Counted from the stretch's first letter, positions 35,498-44,482 are shown. The stretch: 64,000 bases of DNA from UBA10324 sp038326325 (GCA_038326325.1 JBBQJW010000012.1:1-64000); one strand, 5' to 3'. Notes: a model not told the origin generated them from the sequence alone. Numbers and translations: made by a program.

Positions 35498-35869
35498 TTA
35501 TACAATTATTCTTTTGATTCCGTCTTTCAAACTTTTGACATTAAAATTCAACAGCAATCCGATTTTACATTTCGACAATTTCAAATAAGTAATGACTTGA
35601 GCAATATGTACATCGTTAAATGCTTCAATTGCTTTTACTTCAACAACAACTTTTTTCTCAACTAAAAAATCCAACCTGTAACCGCAATCCATTTTTACTT
35701 CAGCATAAATCAGCGGTTGAGCTTTTTGATTTTCGACAAACAATCCCTCTTGATTCATTTCATAATTCAAACAATTTTCATAAGCACCTTCAAGCAATCC
35801 GGGACCTAATTCCGAATGCACTTTAAAAGCGCACTTTAAAATTCGTTCCGTTATAAAATCTTCTTCCAT
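35498..35869 (-). CDS. GxxExxY family protein
   Basis: 123 residues. The name motif is GLLEGAY (24-30), preceded by FKVHSELGPG and followed by YRLDFLVEKKVVVEVKAIE (part: LDFLVEKKVVVEVKA), which resembles the D-ExK core of PD-(D/E)XK nucleases, and by QVITYLKLSKCKIGLLLNFNV. The family is widespread in Bacteroidota and uncharacterised. It interrupts the two metH genes and is flanked by inverted repeats, so it looks like an inserted mobile gene. Being on the same strand it should be co-transcribed with the met operon. Confidence 0.9.
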   Translation of the reverse strand: MEEDFITERILKCAFKVHSELGPGLLEGAYENCLNYEMNQEGLFVENQKAQPLIYAEVKMDCGYRLDFLVEKKVVVEVKAIEAFNDVHIAQVITYLKLSKCKIGLLLNFNVKSLKDGIKRIIV

Positions 35870-35870
35870 T

Positions 35871-35951
35871 TATTCTTTGTGTGACTCTGTGAAAAAACTC
35901 AGTGCTACTCTGTGGTTAATTTATTTTCCGTGAAACTCTGTGGTAAAATCT
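35871..35951. repeat. Inverted repeat arm at the 5' side of the GxxExxY gene
   Basis: Contains GTGACTCTGTGAAAAAACTC, CTACTCTGTGGTTAA and GTGAAACTCTGTGGT. Inverted relative to 35449-35497 and similar to the second half of 42036-42125. It ends at the stop codon of the upstream met gene. Confidence 0.75.
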
Positions 35952-36966
35952 ATTCCGCAATCACAGGCAGTTTTCTTGGAGTAATATTTTTTACCGTTTC
36001 AGCAATCGCTTTTATGTGAGCGGGAGTTGTTCCGCAGCAACCACCGACAACATTGATGAACCCCGCATCAGCGAATGACTTGATGATACTCGCCATGTGT
36101 TCAGGACTCTCGTCGTATTCTCCCATCTCATTTGGCAATCCGGCGTTCGGATAACAACTCACATAACAGGCGGCGACATTGCTTAACTCTTCAATGTATG
36201 GTCGCATTAAATCGGCGCCGAGCGCGCAGTTCAAACCGATGCTTAATGGATTTGAGTGAACTACTGAATTATAAAACGCTTCAGTTGTTTGTCCGCTCAA
36301 AGTTCTTCCGCTTGCGTCGGTAATGGTGCCACTAATCATTACGGGCAATTCAATATTGTTGTCGTCAAAAAATTCCATGATGGCGTAAAGCGCCGCTTTG
36401 GAATTCAGCGTGTCAAAAATTGTTTCAACAATAAGAATATCCACGCCACCGTCAACTAATCCTTTCACTTCTTCGCTGTATGCTTTCACTAATTCATCGA
36501 AAGTAATTCCGCGATAACCGGGGTCGTTAACATCAGGACTGATGGATGCGGTTTTAGTTGTTGGCCCGAGCGCACCCGCTACAAAGCGTGGCTTGTCCGG
36601 ATTCTTCGCGGTGATATCGTCAGCAGCCTTGCGCGCAATTTTCGCCGCGGCTACATTCAATTCATAAGCGAGATGTTCGAGATGATAATCAGCCATCGAA
36701 ATACTCGTGCTGTTGAAAGTGTTGGTCTCAATAATATCAGCGCCTGCTTCTAAATATTTTTTATGAATCTCTTCAATGATGTGTGGTTGCGTAAGCGACA
36801 ATAAATCATTACACCCCTTTAATGACGATGCGTGCGATTTGAATCTTTCTCCCCTGTAATCTTCTTCGCTTAGTTTGTATTGCTGAATCATAGTGCCCAT
36901 CGCGCCATCAATAATCAGAATGCGATGTTCGAGAAGCTCTTTGAGTTGTTGAGTTTTGTTTTTCAT
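35950..36966 (-). CDS. Homocysteine S-methyltransferase subunit of split methionine synthase
   Basis: 338 residues, equal to the N-terminal Hcy-binding domain of E. coli MetH. The barrel opens with RILIIDGAMGTMIQQY; the zinc-binding cysteines are Cys247 (GLNCALG) and Cys310-Cys311 (VVGGCCGTTPAH). It would present homocysteine thiolate to methylcobalamin on the larger subunit. The two-gene split is usual in many Bacteroidota. A SAM-I riboswitch lies 140 bp upstream; the gene after it is a GxxExxY insertion and then metH. Confidence 0.95.
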   Translation of the reverse strand: MKNKTQQLKELLEHRILIIDGAMGTMIQQYKLSEEDYRGERFKSHASSLKGCNDLLSLTQPHIIEEIHKKYLEAGADIIETNTFNSTSISMADYHLEHLAYELNVAAAKIARKAADDITAKNPDKPRFVAGALGPTTKTASISPDVNDPGYRGITFDELVKAYSEEVKGLVDGGVDILIVETIFDTLNSKAALYAIMEFFDDNNIELPVMISGTITDASGRTLSGQTTEAFYNSVVHSNPLSIGLNCALGADLMRPYIEELSNVAACYVSCYPNAGLPNEMGEYDESPEHMASIIKSFADAGFINVVGGCCGTTPAHIKAIAETVKNITPRKLPVIAE

Positions 36967-37013
36967 GGATAAGAATTTTTCATCTCTTCATTCGAACCTC
37001 ACCCTAAATCCCT

Positions 37014-37032
37014 CTCTCAGTGAGAGGGACTT
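37014..37032 (-). other. Hairpin in the metH leader
   Basis: CCCTCTC / GAGAGGG, 7 bp with a 5-nt loop, between the riboswitch and the first met gene. No T run follows, so it is not a standard terminator. It may be part of the leader structure or an intergenic palindrome. Confidence 0.5.
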
Positions 37033-37106
37033 GAATACAGGCGCTGACTGAAGCGACAGTTTTTAATTTTCTTATCTTGAAAGTGAGGAGTGAACTTTTA
37101 CCCTTC

Positions 37107-37210
37107 CTTATCTTCACCGTTCGCTGCTGCTACTTGGTTAGGAGTTGGCACCCACCGCGATGGGTTGCCAAGACTTCATTGGGCCTATTCCCTCAGTCTT
37201 TCTTGATAAG
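37107..37210 (-). promoter_or_regulatory. SAM-I (S-box) riboswitch
   Basis: On the minus strand the core matches the S-box aptamer: P1 CTTATC (37210-37205) pairing with GATAAG (37112-37107), then AAGA, GAGGGA, GGCCC, ATGAAG and GGCAACC in the right order, and a P3/P4-like section with CCCATCGCGGTGGG. About 104 nt long. SAM binding to this aptamer turns off methionine-synthesis genes in known cases; here it precedes the split metH operon by 140 bp. Confidence 0.95.
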
Positions 37211-37216
37211 ATGGCG

Positions 37217-37224
37217 CAAATATA
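37217..37224 (-). promoter_or_regulatory. TAnnTTTG -7 element upstream of the SAM riboswitch
   Basis: Minus-strand TATATTTG is 6 bases before the aptamer P1 start, so a transcript would begin at the first nucleotides of the riboswitch. No clear -33 TTG. Confidence 0.65.
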
Positions 37225-37339
37225 TATGGTGATTGGGAGATTTGAGAATTTGAAATATTGGAATTTTGAAAGTGACTTACATGGTGAAAATAGAAAATGA
37301 TTATGTTCGTTTGTTTAATTGAAGATGGAATAGAATTTT

Positions 37340-38032
37340 ATGGGAACTCATAAACAAAATATAAAATACTTCCTATATCCACCAGGATTAATCAGCCTTG
37401 TCCTGCTCCCTATTCTCTGTATTTGGCAACTAAATAAAGTCCCTATTCCCGCAAAAGAAAAAGCGATGCAAATTATTTTATGGGATAAAGATGTTCGTTA
37501 TCCGGAATTATTAAAGTTTAAGAAGCCAATTCCTAAGCGAAAAAATTTCGTAATTAATATTTCAGGTGTATCAATTGAAGATGAAATCAATCTTAGAATT
37601 GGAAGATTAGCAATAAGGAAACTTTTATTATCAAATGATACTGTTCATGGTGTAGATTTTCATTTTACCAGTTCTGCAAAATATTGGGCTCTTGTTCGAG
37701 CTTTCGATTTATGCAGGATTGAAAAAGCAAAAACCTATTGGTATATCAATGATGATATTCTTGTTTTCAATGAAGTACCATTAACTAAAATTGAGCAAAG
37801 AGACCTTGATAGTGCATATGCAAAAATTCCCAAACTATTTTGCGGCAATGCTTCGCCTGGATTTTACGATAATTTAATTCAAATAAAATCTAAAGAGCAA
37901 ATAGAGCAAGAGAAGCAAGCAAGTTTAGATTTTATTCTTTACTGTGTAAAAGCATTTTGTCTATCTGAAATACTTTTTATTGTTCTGATAATTTTAAGTG
38001 TACTTAAGTCTATTAAACTCTTTTCGCGATAA
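37340..38032 (+). CDS. Uncharacterised protein with two membrane helices
   Basis: 230 residues, not recognised. A hydrophobic segment at about 14-30 (GLISLVLLPILCIW) and another at about 203-225 (AFCLSEILFIVLIILSVL) flank a soluble middle domain rich in Lys, with SIEDEINLRIGRLAIRKLL and a VDFHFTSSAKYWALVRAFDLC segment. The middle resembles the biopolymer-transport-like extracytoplasmic domains only vaguely. It shares the direction of the tricorn-like gene, whose promoter element lies at its stop codon. Function unknown. Confidence 0.65.
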   Translation: MGTHKQNIKYFLYPPGLISLVLLPILCIWQLNKVPIPAKEKAMQIILWDKDVRYPELLKFKKPIPKRKNFVINISGVSIEDEINLRIGRLAIRKLLLSNDTVHGVDFHFTSSAKYWALVRAFDLCRIEKAKTYWYINDDILVFNEVPLTKIEQRDLDSAYAKIPKLFCGNASPGFYDNLIQIKSKEQIEQEKQASLDFILYCVKAFCLSEILFIVLIILSVLKSIKLFSR

Positions 38033-38037
38033 ATTTG
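38030..38037 (+). promoter_or_regulatory. TAnnTTTG -7 element of the tricorn-like gene
   Basis: TAAATTTG overlaps the stop codon of the preceding gene and is 57 bases before the ATG at 38094. No clear -33 TTG. Confidence 0.5.
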
Positions 38038-38093
38038 TAATTGCTTTTTCATTTCATGCCAATTATTACATTCATTACCCAAAATCAAAATTT

Positions 38094-41000
38094 ATGAAAC
38101 GAAATTTTCATTTTCTCTTCCTCGCAACATTCACCTTTCACCTTTCACTTTTCACAAACAAATCTTTTGCGCAGGAAGCGCGGCTTATGCGATTCCCAAC
38201 TGTGTACGACGATCAGGTAGTGTTCAGCTACTCGGGTGATTTATATACGGTGAGTAAAAGTGGCGGTACTGCGCGAAGACTAACAAGTGATGTCGGCTAC
38301 GAAATGTTTTCAAAATTTTCTCCTGATGGAAAAACCATCGCATTTACCGGGCAATATGATGGCAATACAGAAGTGTTCACCATTCCAAGTGAAGGAGGAG
38401 AACCAAAGCGACTCACCTACACAGCAACTCTTGGTCGCGATGATGTGAGCGACCGAATGGGTCCTAATAATATTGTGATGACCTGGAAAGACAACTCACA
38501 CATCATCTATCGCTCACGCAAAGAATCGTTCAATGATTTTCAGGGACAACTTTTTGTTGCATCAACTGATGGCGGCTTGAGTGATGAATTGCCTGTTCCT
38601 CGTGGTGGCTTTTGCAGTTATTCTTCCGATGGAAAGAAGATGGCGTTCAACAGGGTGTTCCGCGAGTTCCGCACCTGGAAATATTACAAAGGCGGAATGG
38701 CGGATGATGTATGGGTTTATGATTTCGACACGAAGCAAACCACGAACATCACAAACAATCTTGCACAGGATATTGAGCCGATGTGGGCAGGAAATAAAAT
38801 TTATTTTCTCAGTGACCGCGATCGCACCATGAATTTATTCTGCTATGATTTAACTTCGAAGGAAACACGCAAGGTCACTACCTATACCGACTACGATATC
38901 AAGTTCGCTTCATTGGGAAACAAAGACATCGTGTGGGAGCGTGGTGGATTTTTATATGTGATGGATTTGGCAACAGAAACTATTTCGAAAGTGACTGTTA
39001 CACTTGAAGGAGATTTTCCTGACGCGAGAAACGAATGGATTGATGGAACAAAATTCATTGAAGGATATGATGTATCAACCGACGCGAAACGATTGTTGTT
39101 TGTTTCGCGCGGCGATGTGTTCACTGTTCCGGTTGAAGAAGGCATCACCAGAAATTTAGATAAGAGTTCATTGTCGCACGAGCGCAACGCGGTGTGGAGT
39201 CCCGATGGGAAATGGATTGCGTACATCAGTGATGCTTCCGGTGAAGATGAAATTTATATTCGCTCGCAAGCAGGTGATGATGCGCCAAATCAAATCACAA
39301 AAAATGCCGACACTTATAAATTCGAATTAGCGTGGAGTCCGGACAGTAAAAATATTTTGTGGGGCGATAAAAAACTTCGTCTGCAATATGTGAATGTGGA
39401 TTCGAAGACTGTTACACAAGTGGAGCAGTCGCAGGTTTGGGAAATGCGGGATTTCAGTTGGAGCCCTGATAGCAAGTGGATTGCATACACAAGACCTGAA
39501 GCTTACAGCAAGAGCAAAATCATTTTGTTCAGCACTGAAACAAAAAATAAAATTGAAGCGACAGATGGTTGGTATGATGTGGGTTCACCAACATTCAGTC
39601 ATGATGGAAAATTTTTACTGCTCACTTCGAGTCGCGATTTCAATCCAACATTCAGCTCAACAGATTTTGAAATCTCTTACAACGACATGTCGAAAATTTA
39701 TCTGCTTCCTCTTTCCGCTGATACAAAATCTCCTTTCGCTCCCGTGAATGATGAAGTGGAAATAAAAAAAAACGATTCTGTTACACCTGAAAAAACTTCT
39801 ACTGATAAATCAAAGGATTCCAAAACACAGGATCCAAAACCTTCCGAAGAAAAAAAGAAAGAGACTGTAACAGTGAAAGTTGATGCTGCCGGAATTCAGG
39901 ATGGATTAATCGCATTGCCGGGCGATGCCGGAAATTACTGGAATATCGAAATGCTGAACAACAAGGTTTATTATCAGAAAAACTCGCAGGGGAAGGATGC
40001 GCAACTTTATGTTTATGATTTGAAGAAGAAAAAGGAAACAGCGGTTGGCGATTACGACAATTATAAAATCACAGCGAACGGAGAAAAAATGTTGGTGACC
40101 AAGGGAAGCAATTATTATGTGATTGATGTTCCGAGTGGCAAAGCAGATGTGGATGACAAGGTTGACATCAGCGGATTGAAAGTTTATGTGAATCACACTG
40201 AAGAATGGACGCAGATTTTTAATGAGAGTTGGAGGCAGATGAAATATTTTTTCTATGCGCCCAATATGCACGGAGTTGATTGGGATGCCATCAAAGCAAA
40301 GTATGCGATACTGGTGCCTTATGTGAAACATCGTGCCGACCTCACTTATGTTATTGGTGAAATGATTGGCGAGTTAACTACGGGTCACTCGTATGTCGGC
40401 GGCGGCGACATGCCAAAACCAGAAAGAATAAAAATGGGATTGCTCGGTGCGGGTTATTCGCGTGACGCGAGTGGCTATTTTAAAATTACAAACATTTTGC
40501 CCGGCGCAAATTGGAGCAATGATTTGCGTTCGCCACTCACTGAAATTGGAGTGAACATAAAAGCCGGAGAATTTATTCTCGCCATCAACGGACAACAAAC
40601 AAACAAAGTCACAGACATCAATGAACTTTTAATCGGAACAGCAAACAAGCAAACTGAACTCACTGTCAATTCAAAATCTGACATGAGCGGAAGCAGAAAA
40701 GTTTTAGTTGTTCCTATTGCTGATGAAAAACAATTGCGCTATTACAATTGGGTGGAGCACAATATTCATTATGTTGATTCGGTGAGCAACGGAAAAATCG
40801 GTTACCTGCACATTCCGAACATGGGCAACGACGGACTCAATGAATTCATGAAACATTATTATCCGCAAATCACTCGCAAGGCGCTCATCGTTGATGACCG
40901 CGGAAATGGTGGTGGCTTCGTGTCTCCGTTAATCGCTGACAGATTGAGCGAGCAGTTAGTTTACTACAGCATGGTGCGAAATGTAACAGTCGGCACTACA

Positions 41001-41393
41001 AACCCAGAAGTTTTTTATGGTCCGAAAGTTTGTCTCGTGAATGAATACTCGGCAAGTGATGGTGATATTTTTCCATATCGTTTCCGCGCGCTTCATCTCG
41101 GAAAAATAATTGGCAAGCGCACATGGGGTGGCATCGTTGGCATTCGCGGCTCGCTTCCCTTTGTCGATGGCGGATTCATGGACCGACCTGAATTTACTTC
41201 TTACACTGCTGATGGTTTCGCCATCGAAGGTCACGGAGTTGACCCGGATGTGGTGGTTGACAATGATCCCGCAAAAGAATACGCAGGCATTGATGAACAA
41301 CTTGACGCGGCTGTTAAAGAATTACTCGAAGAATTAAAAACCCAGGAGAAAAATATTCCTCCTGTTCCTGATTTTCCGGTGAAGAATAAATAG
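38094..41393 (+). CDS. Tricorn-like S41 peptidase with WD40-type propeller and PDZ domain
   Basis: 1099 residues from the ATG that starts a signal peptide (KRNFHFLFLATFTF ... FAQ); the frame is open 32 codons further upstream. The N-terminal half is a propeller of PD40-like repeats (FSPDGKTIAFTGQYDG, WSPDGKWIAYISD, WSPDSKWIAYTRP). A Lys/Glu/Ser/Thr-rich linker follows near 560-600, then a C1-like domain, PDZ (~800-880) and the S41 core with IVDDRGNGGGF and the nucleophile segment NEYSASDGDIFPYRF. Tricorn proteases degrade peptides; the signal peptide suggests a periplasmic role. Confidence 0.93.
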   Translation: MKRNFHFLFLATFTFHLSLFTNKSFAQEARLMRFPTVYDDQVVFSYSGDLYTVSKSGGTARRLTSDVGYEMFSKFSPDGKTIAFTGQYDGNTEVFTIPSEGGEPKRLTYTATLGRDDVSDRMGPNNIVMTWKDNSHIIYRSRKESFNDFQGQLFVASTDGGLSDELPVPRGGFCSYSSDGKKMAFNRVFREFRTWKYYKGGMADDVWVYDFDTKQTTNITNNLAQDIEPMWAGNKIYFLSDRDRTMNLFCYDLTSKETRKVTTYTDYDIKFASLGNKDIVWERGGFLYVMDLATETISKVTVTLEGDFPDARNEWIDGTKFIEGYDVSTDAKRLLFVSRGDVFTVPVEEGITRNLDKSSLSHERNAVWSPDGKWIAYISDASGEDEIYIRSQAGDDAPNQITKNADTYKFELAWSPDSKNILWGDKKLRLQYVNVDSKTVTQVEQSQVWEMRDFSWSPDSKWIAYTRPEAYSKSKIILFSTETKNKIEATDGWYDVGSPTFSHDGKFLLLTSSRDFNPTFSSTDFEISYNDMSKIYLLPLSADTKSPFAPVNDEVEIKKNDSVTPEKTSTDKSKDSKTQDPKPSEEKKKETVTVKVDAAGIQDGLIALPGDAGNYWNIEMLNNKVYYQKNSQGKDAQLYVYDLKKKKETAVGDYDNYKITANGEKMLVTKGSNYYVIDVPSGKADVDDKVDISGLKVYVNHTEEWTQIFNESWRQMKYFFYAPNMHGVDWDAIKAKYAILVPYVKHRADLTYVIGEMIGELTTGHSYVGGGDMPKPERIKMGLLGAGYSRDASGYFKITNILPGANWSNDLRSPLTEIGVNIKAGEFILAINGQQTNKVTDINELLIGTANKQTELTVNSKSDMSGSRKVLVVPIADEKQLRYYNWVEHNIHYVDSVSNGKIGYLHIPNMGNDGLNEFMKHYYPQITRKALIVDDRGNGGGFVSPLIADRLSEQLVYYSMVRNVTVGTTNPEVFYGPKVCLVNEYSASDGDIFPYRFRALHLGKIIGKRTWGGIVGIRGSLPFVDGGFMDRPEFTSYTADGFAIEGHGVDPDVVVDNDPAKEYAGIDEQLDAAVKELLEELKTQEKNIPPVPDFPVKNK

Positions 41394-41439
41394 GATAAAA
41401 TCTTCTCTTTGTTGTTTGAGTTGTTTTTTTTGAATTAAG

Positions 41440-42033
41440 ATGAATCACCTTGCTCACATAATGCTCGCGCGCAACAGCGATAAACTGATGGTGGGCGGTT
41501 TCATTGCTGATGCGGTGAAAGGAAAAAAATATCTCGACTATGAAAACGAAATCAGCAAGGGAATTCTGTTACACCGCTTCATTGACTACTTCACTGATAC
41601 ACACAAAGAAGTCAGCGAACTGAAAATTTTATTGCGGCCGCAATTCGGTTTGTTATCAGGAGTGGTGATTGATATGCTGTACGACCATCAACTTGCAAAA
41701 CACTGGAATGAATTTAACATTGATAAACTTGAATCATTTACAACAAGAGCATATAATGTGTTTGAACAATTCGCATCCATTATACCCGAGCGACCGAAAG
41801 CAATGTTACACTACATGAGAAAAGAAAACTGGCTATTGAATTATGCGAAGGTAGAAGGAATGACAAAATCATTCAACGGCATGGCGCAGCGAATAAGAAA
41901 AGGAGAGCTACTGTTACAGGCGCCTGCATTTATGCAGCAATACGATGAAGTTTTGAAAAAAAGCTTCTTCCGCTTTTTTCCTGAACTGATTTTGAACTGC
42001 GAGGAAGAAAAAATCAACCTGAATGCTAAATGA
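41440..42033 (+). CDS. Acyl carrier protein phosphodiesterase (AcpH family)
   Basis: 197 residues. The N-terminal NHLAHIMLA, FIADAVKG and GILLHRFIDYFTDTH segments with paired His and Asp residues are the HD-type signature of AcpH, which removes the phosphopantetheine arm from ACP. The C-terminal half (RIRKGELLLQAPAFMQ) fits as well. Start at the ATG after a short T-rich gap. It is a lone gene; a repeat element follows. Confidence 0.85.
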   Translation: MNHLAHIMLARNSDKLMVGGFIADAVKGKKYLDYENEISKGILLHRFIDYFTDTHKEVSELKILLRPQFGLLSGVVIDMLYDHQLAKHWNEFNIDKLESFTTRAYNVFEQFASIIPERPKAMLHYMRKENWLLNYAKVEGMTKSFNGMAQRIRKGELLLQAPAFMQQYDEVLKKSFFRFFPELILNCEEEKINLNAK

Positions 42034-42035
42034 TC

Positions 42036-42125
42036 AACCACAGAGTCACACAAAGTTTTTCACAGAGGTTCACAGTGTTTTTTCTATGTTACTCTGTGAT
42101 GTATTTACTCAGTGAAACTCTGAGG
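42036..42125. repeat. Empty MITE-like copy of the GxxExxY flanking repeat
   Basis: Both arms lie here side by side: ACCACAGAGTCACACAAAG ... CACAGAGGTTCACAGTG, then TTACTCTGTGATGT ... AGTGAAACTCTGAGGTT. The arms are imperfect inverted repeats. They match the two arms around the GxxExxY gene at 35.4-35.9 kb but contain no gene. It fills the gap between convergent acpH-like and M28 genes. Confidence 0.7.
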
Positions 42126-43169
42126 TTAAATATTATCGTCTCCGGGCTCTTTATAAAGCATTTCCAATATTGATTGCCCCACTGCTTTTAAAGTGGCGCG
42201 GTCAATCAAATTCATATCATCTGTTTGCGCGTGCCAGTGCGATGCAAAACCTGTTGGAGTTTCGTTGCTGAGATTGATGATATCAATAGTCGGAGTTCCG
42301 TTAATCGTGTTCACATAAGTGTGGTCGTCAATAATTTCATTCGCATTTTCATTCACAAAATAATTTCCGAATCCAAGCGACTGCGCATGACTCCAGAATT
42401 CATTCACGATGCTCGGCGCATATCGCATTGAACTTGCTTCCTTCGGAAAACGCGCATTCACTGCACCAACCATGTCTAATAAAATTCCATAGAACGCCCG
42501 GTAGTTTGGTGTGTGCGGATGCTTCGCCCAAAATTGTGTGCCGAGTGCGTATGCATCTTTTTCCTGTACTCGCCATTTATCCTCTTCGAAAGAAGGTGGA
42601 CCAAAATCTTCCACATCTTCCAGCAAAATATCAACTCCAACATCAGGTTTTTGTTTTTGAAATTGTCGCGCGCACTCAATCAAGACTGCAGCGCCGCTTC
42701 CGCCATCATCTGCGCCATCAAATTGTTTCTTTGGTTCTTTAGCATCGCGGTCGCTCCATGGTCGTGTGTCCCAATGTGCGAGCAACAGAATTCTTTTTTT
42801 TGCTTTCGGGTTAAAACTTCCAATGAGATTAATCATCGGTTTTTCACTTCCATCGTAAACTTTCGCATTTGCTTTCTGAACATAAACAGTATCGCAATAT
42901 TGCTTCAGCAATTTTTCTAAATACACTTCGCAGAGCTGTTGTGATTTTGTTCCGGGAATACGCGGACCGAATTTTACTTGTGCCCCGCAATAAACATAAG
43001 CAGAGTCGGCATCAAATTCAGGAACATGAACAACTGTAACAGGTTTCTGTTTTGTTGTATCAACTGTTACATGATTGTTATTGTTGCATGATGAGCAGGA
43101 AGAAAATTGAACAATAAAATTTCCAACAATAATTAAAGAAGAGAAAAATTTAATTACTGAACTCATCAA
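42126..43169 (-). CDS. M28 family glutaminyl-peptide cyclotransferase-like lipoprotein
   Basis: 347 residues. A lipoprotein-type signal (IVQFSSCSSC) is followed by a Pro/Thr linker and an M28 domain with LLAHWDTRPWSDRD (His/Asp), FDGADDGGSGAAVLIECAR (Asp), LEDVEDFGPPSFEEDKW (Glu) and ILLDMVGAVNARF (Asp), as in animal-type glutaminyl cyclases. Such enzymes cyclise N-terminal Gln to pyroglutamate; T9SS-secreted proteins of Bacteroidota often start with Gln after signal removal, which is a plausible substrate. The start overlaps the ABC permease by four bases. Confidence 0.87.
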   Translation of the reverse strand: MMSSVIKFFSSLIIVGNFIVQFSSCSSCNNNNHVTVDTTKQKPVTVVHVPEFDADSAYVYCGAQVKFGPRIPGTKSQQLCEVYLEKLLKQYCDTVYVQKANAKVYDGSEKPMINLIGSFNPKAKKRILLLAHWDTRPWSDRDAKEPKKQFDGADDGGSGAAVLIECARQFQKQKPDVGVDILLEDVEDFGPPSFEEDKWRVQEKDAYALGTQFWAKHPHTPNYRAFYGILLDMVGAVNARFPKEASSMRYAPSIVNEFWSHAQSLGFGNYFVNENANEIIDDHTYVNTINGTPTIDIINLSNETPTGFASHWHAQTDDMNLIDRATLKAVGQSILEMLYKEPGDDNI

Positions 43170-44482
43170 TTGTATTTATAGAAAAGCCACTTCACCACTT
43201 CACGCAAATTATTTTTCTTTCCGTACATCAGAATTCCTGTACGATAAATTTTTGCAGCCATCCAAACTATCAACAGAAATCCGAGAAGAAGAAAAACCAT
43301 TGACAAAATAATTTGCCACCAAGGTGGTTCAAAAGGTATTCGCGCCACCATCACAATCGGACTGGTTAATGGAAACAGCGAAGCAAAAACTGCAAGCCCA
43401 CTATTCGGGTTGTTCGGAACATTTGTCATGATGAAAAATGATATCACAACAGGTAGAGTAATCACCATGTTCAGCGAAGCATCGGGTTCATCACCTGTAG
43501 CTGCACCAACCGCTGCGAACAACGAAGCATAAATAAAGTATCCACCAAGAAAATAGAACAGAAAAACAAAAACCAACCAAGGAATATTTATGGATGCAAG
43601 ACTTTGTTGCATATCGCCTACTGCTTGCCACTTTCCCATTTGTTGTTGCATTTGCATTTGTGCACCGGGAATCATTTGTTGTGTATGTTGCAAATCTTGC
43701 AATTGGTGAGAATACATTGTACCAAGAACTGTGAATGCACCAATGATTAATATAATCCAAAGTGCAAATTGGGTGAGACCAACAAGCGCGATGCCGATAA
43801 TTTTTCCCATCATCATTTCAAATGGTTTCACACTTGAAATAATTACTTCAGCAATACGATTGTTTTTTTCTTCGAGCACACCGCGCATTACCATACCACC
43901 GTAAATGAACATGACGATGTAAATTATCATTCCCATTCCGAAACCAATTCCACTTGCGAGTCCGGTATTTCCTTCTTTCTCACCTTTCTCACTCATCACA
44001 ATTGTGCTGAGTGTAACACTCTTACTTAACTGATCAACTAATGCCGGAGAGATATCGATTTTCTCTAACTTAACTGTTCGTATAATATTTGTCAATTCAT
44101 CTTCAATACTTGATTGGGGCATTAACCCTAACTGTTCGTCAGAAAAATATTCTATCCCTTCAGGGGTGTACATGTTAAAATCGGCAGGCACATGCAGAAT
44201 TCCTGAATATCCTTTTTGTTTAAAAGTTTTTTTCAGCGATTCAAATTTTTCATCGGCATAATAAAATTCGAGTTGTTCTTTGTTCTCTAATTTGCTTTTA
44301 AAGATTCCGCTTTCGTCTGCAACAATAATTTTTTTTGTGTCCTTAGAAACATTCGCTAATAAAATTTGCACGGCTACAATTGCAACTAATGCAAGCGGGG
44401 TTAAAATAGTTGTAATGATGAATAACCGCTTGCGAACCCGTGTTAAATATTCGCGTTTTATGATGATGAGAATTTTGTTCAT
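43166..44482 (-). CDS. ABC-2 type transporter permease (NatB-like)
   Basis: 438 residues. One transmembrane segment near residues 20-43, a ~150-residue extracytoplasmic domain, then five or so helices after ~175 (ASGIGFGMGMIIYIVMFIYGGMV, ending MRGVLEEK NNRI, quoted in part). The VLEEKNNRIAEVIISSVKPFEMMMGK motif is typical of the ABC-2 export family (part: EEKNNRIAEVIISS). A Met/Gln-rich loop (GAQMQMQQQMGKWQ) at ~275-290 is unusual. It overlaps the ATPase gene and the M28 gene by four bases each, so the three genes form an operon. Confidence 0.9.
   Translation of the reverse strand: MNKILIIIKREYLTRVRKRLFIITTILTPLALVAIVAVQILLANVSKDTKKIIVADESGIFKSKLENKEQLEFYYADEKFESLKKTFKQKGYSGILHVPADFNMYTPEGIEYFSDEQLGLMPQSSIEDELTNIIRTVKLEKIDISPALVDQLSKSVTLSTIVMSEKGEKEGNTGLASGIGFGMGMIIYIVMFIYGGMVMRGVLEEKNNRIAEVIISSVKPFEMMMGKIIGIALVGLTQFALWIILIIGAFTVLGTMYSHQLQDLQHTQQMIPGAQMQMQQQMGKWQAVGDMQQSLASINIPWLVFVFLFYFLGGYFIYASLFAAVGAATGDEPDASLNMVITLPVVISFFIMTNVPNNPNSGLAVFASLFPLTSPIVMVARIPFEPPWWQIILSMVFLLLGFLLIVWMAAKIYRTGILMYGKKNNLREVVKWLFYKYN

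Noticed and set aside
35950..36966. Split methionine synthase as a frameshifted or broken gene
   Set aside because: Both parts have full domain boundaries, proper starts and stops, and all zinc and cobalamin ligands; the two-gene form is common in Bacteroidota.
37014..37032. Hairpin after the SAM riboswitch as an intrinsic terminator
   Set aside because: The stem is not followed by a T run on the minus strand, so a standard terminator is not supported.
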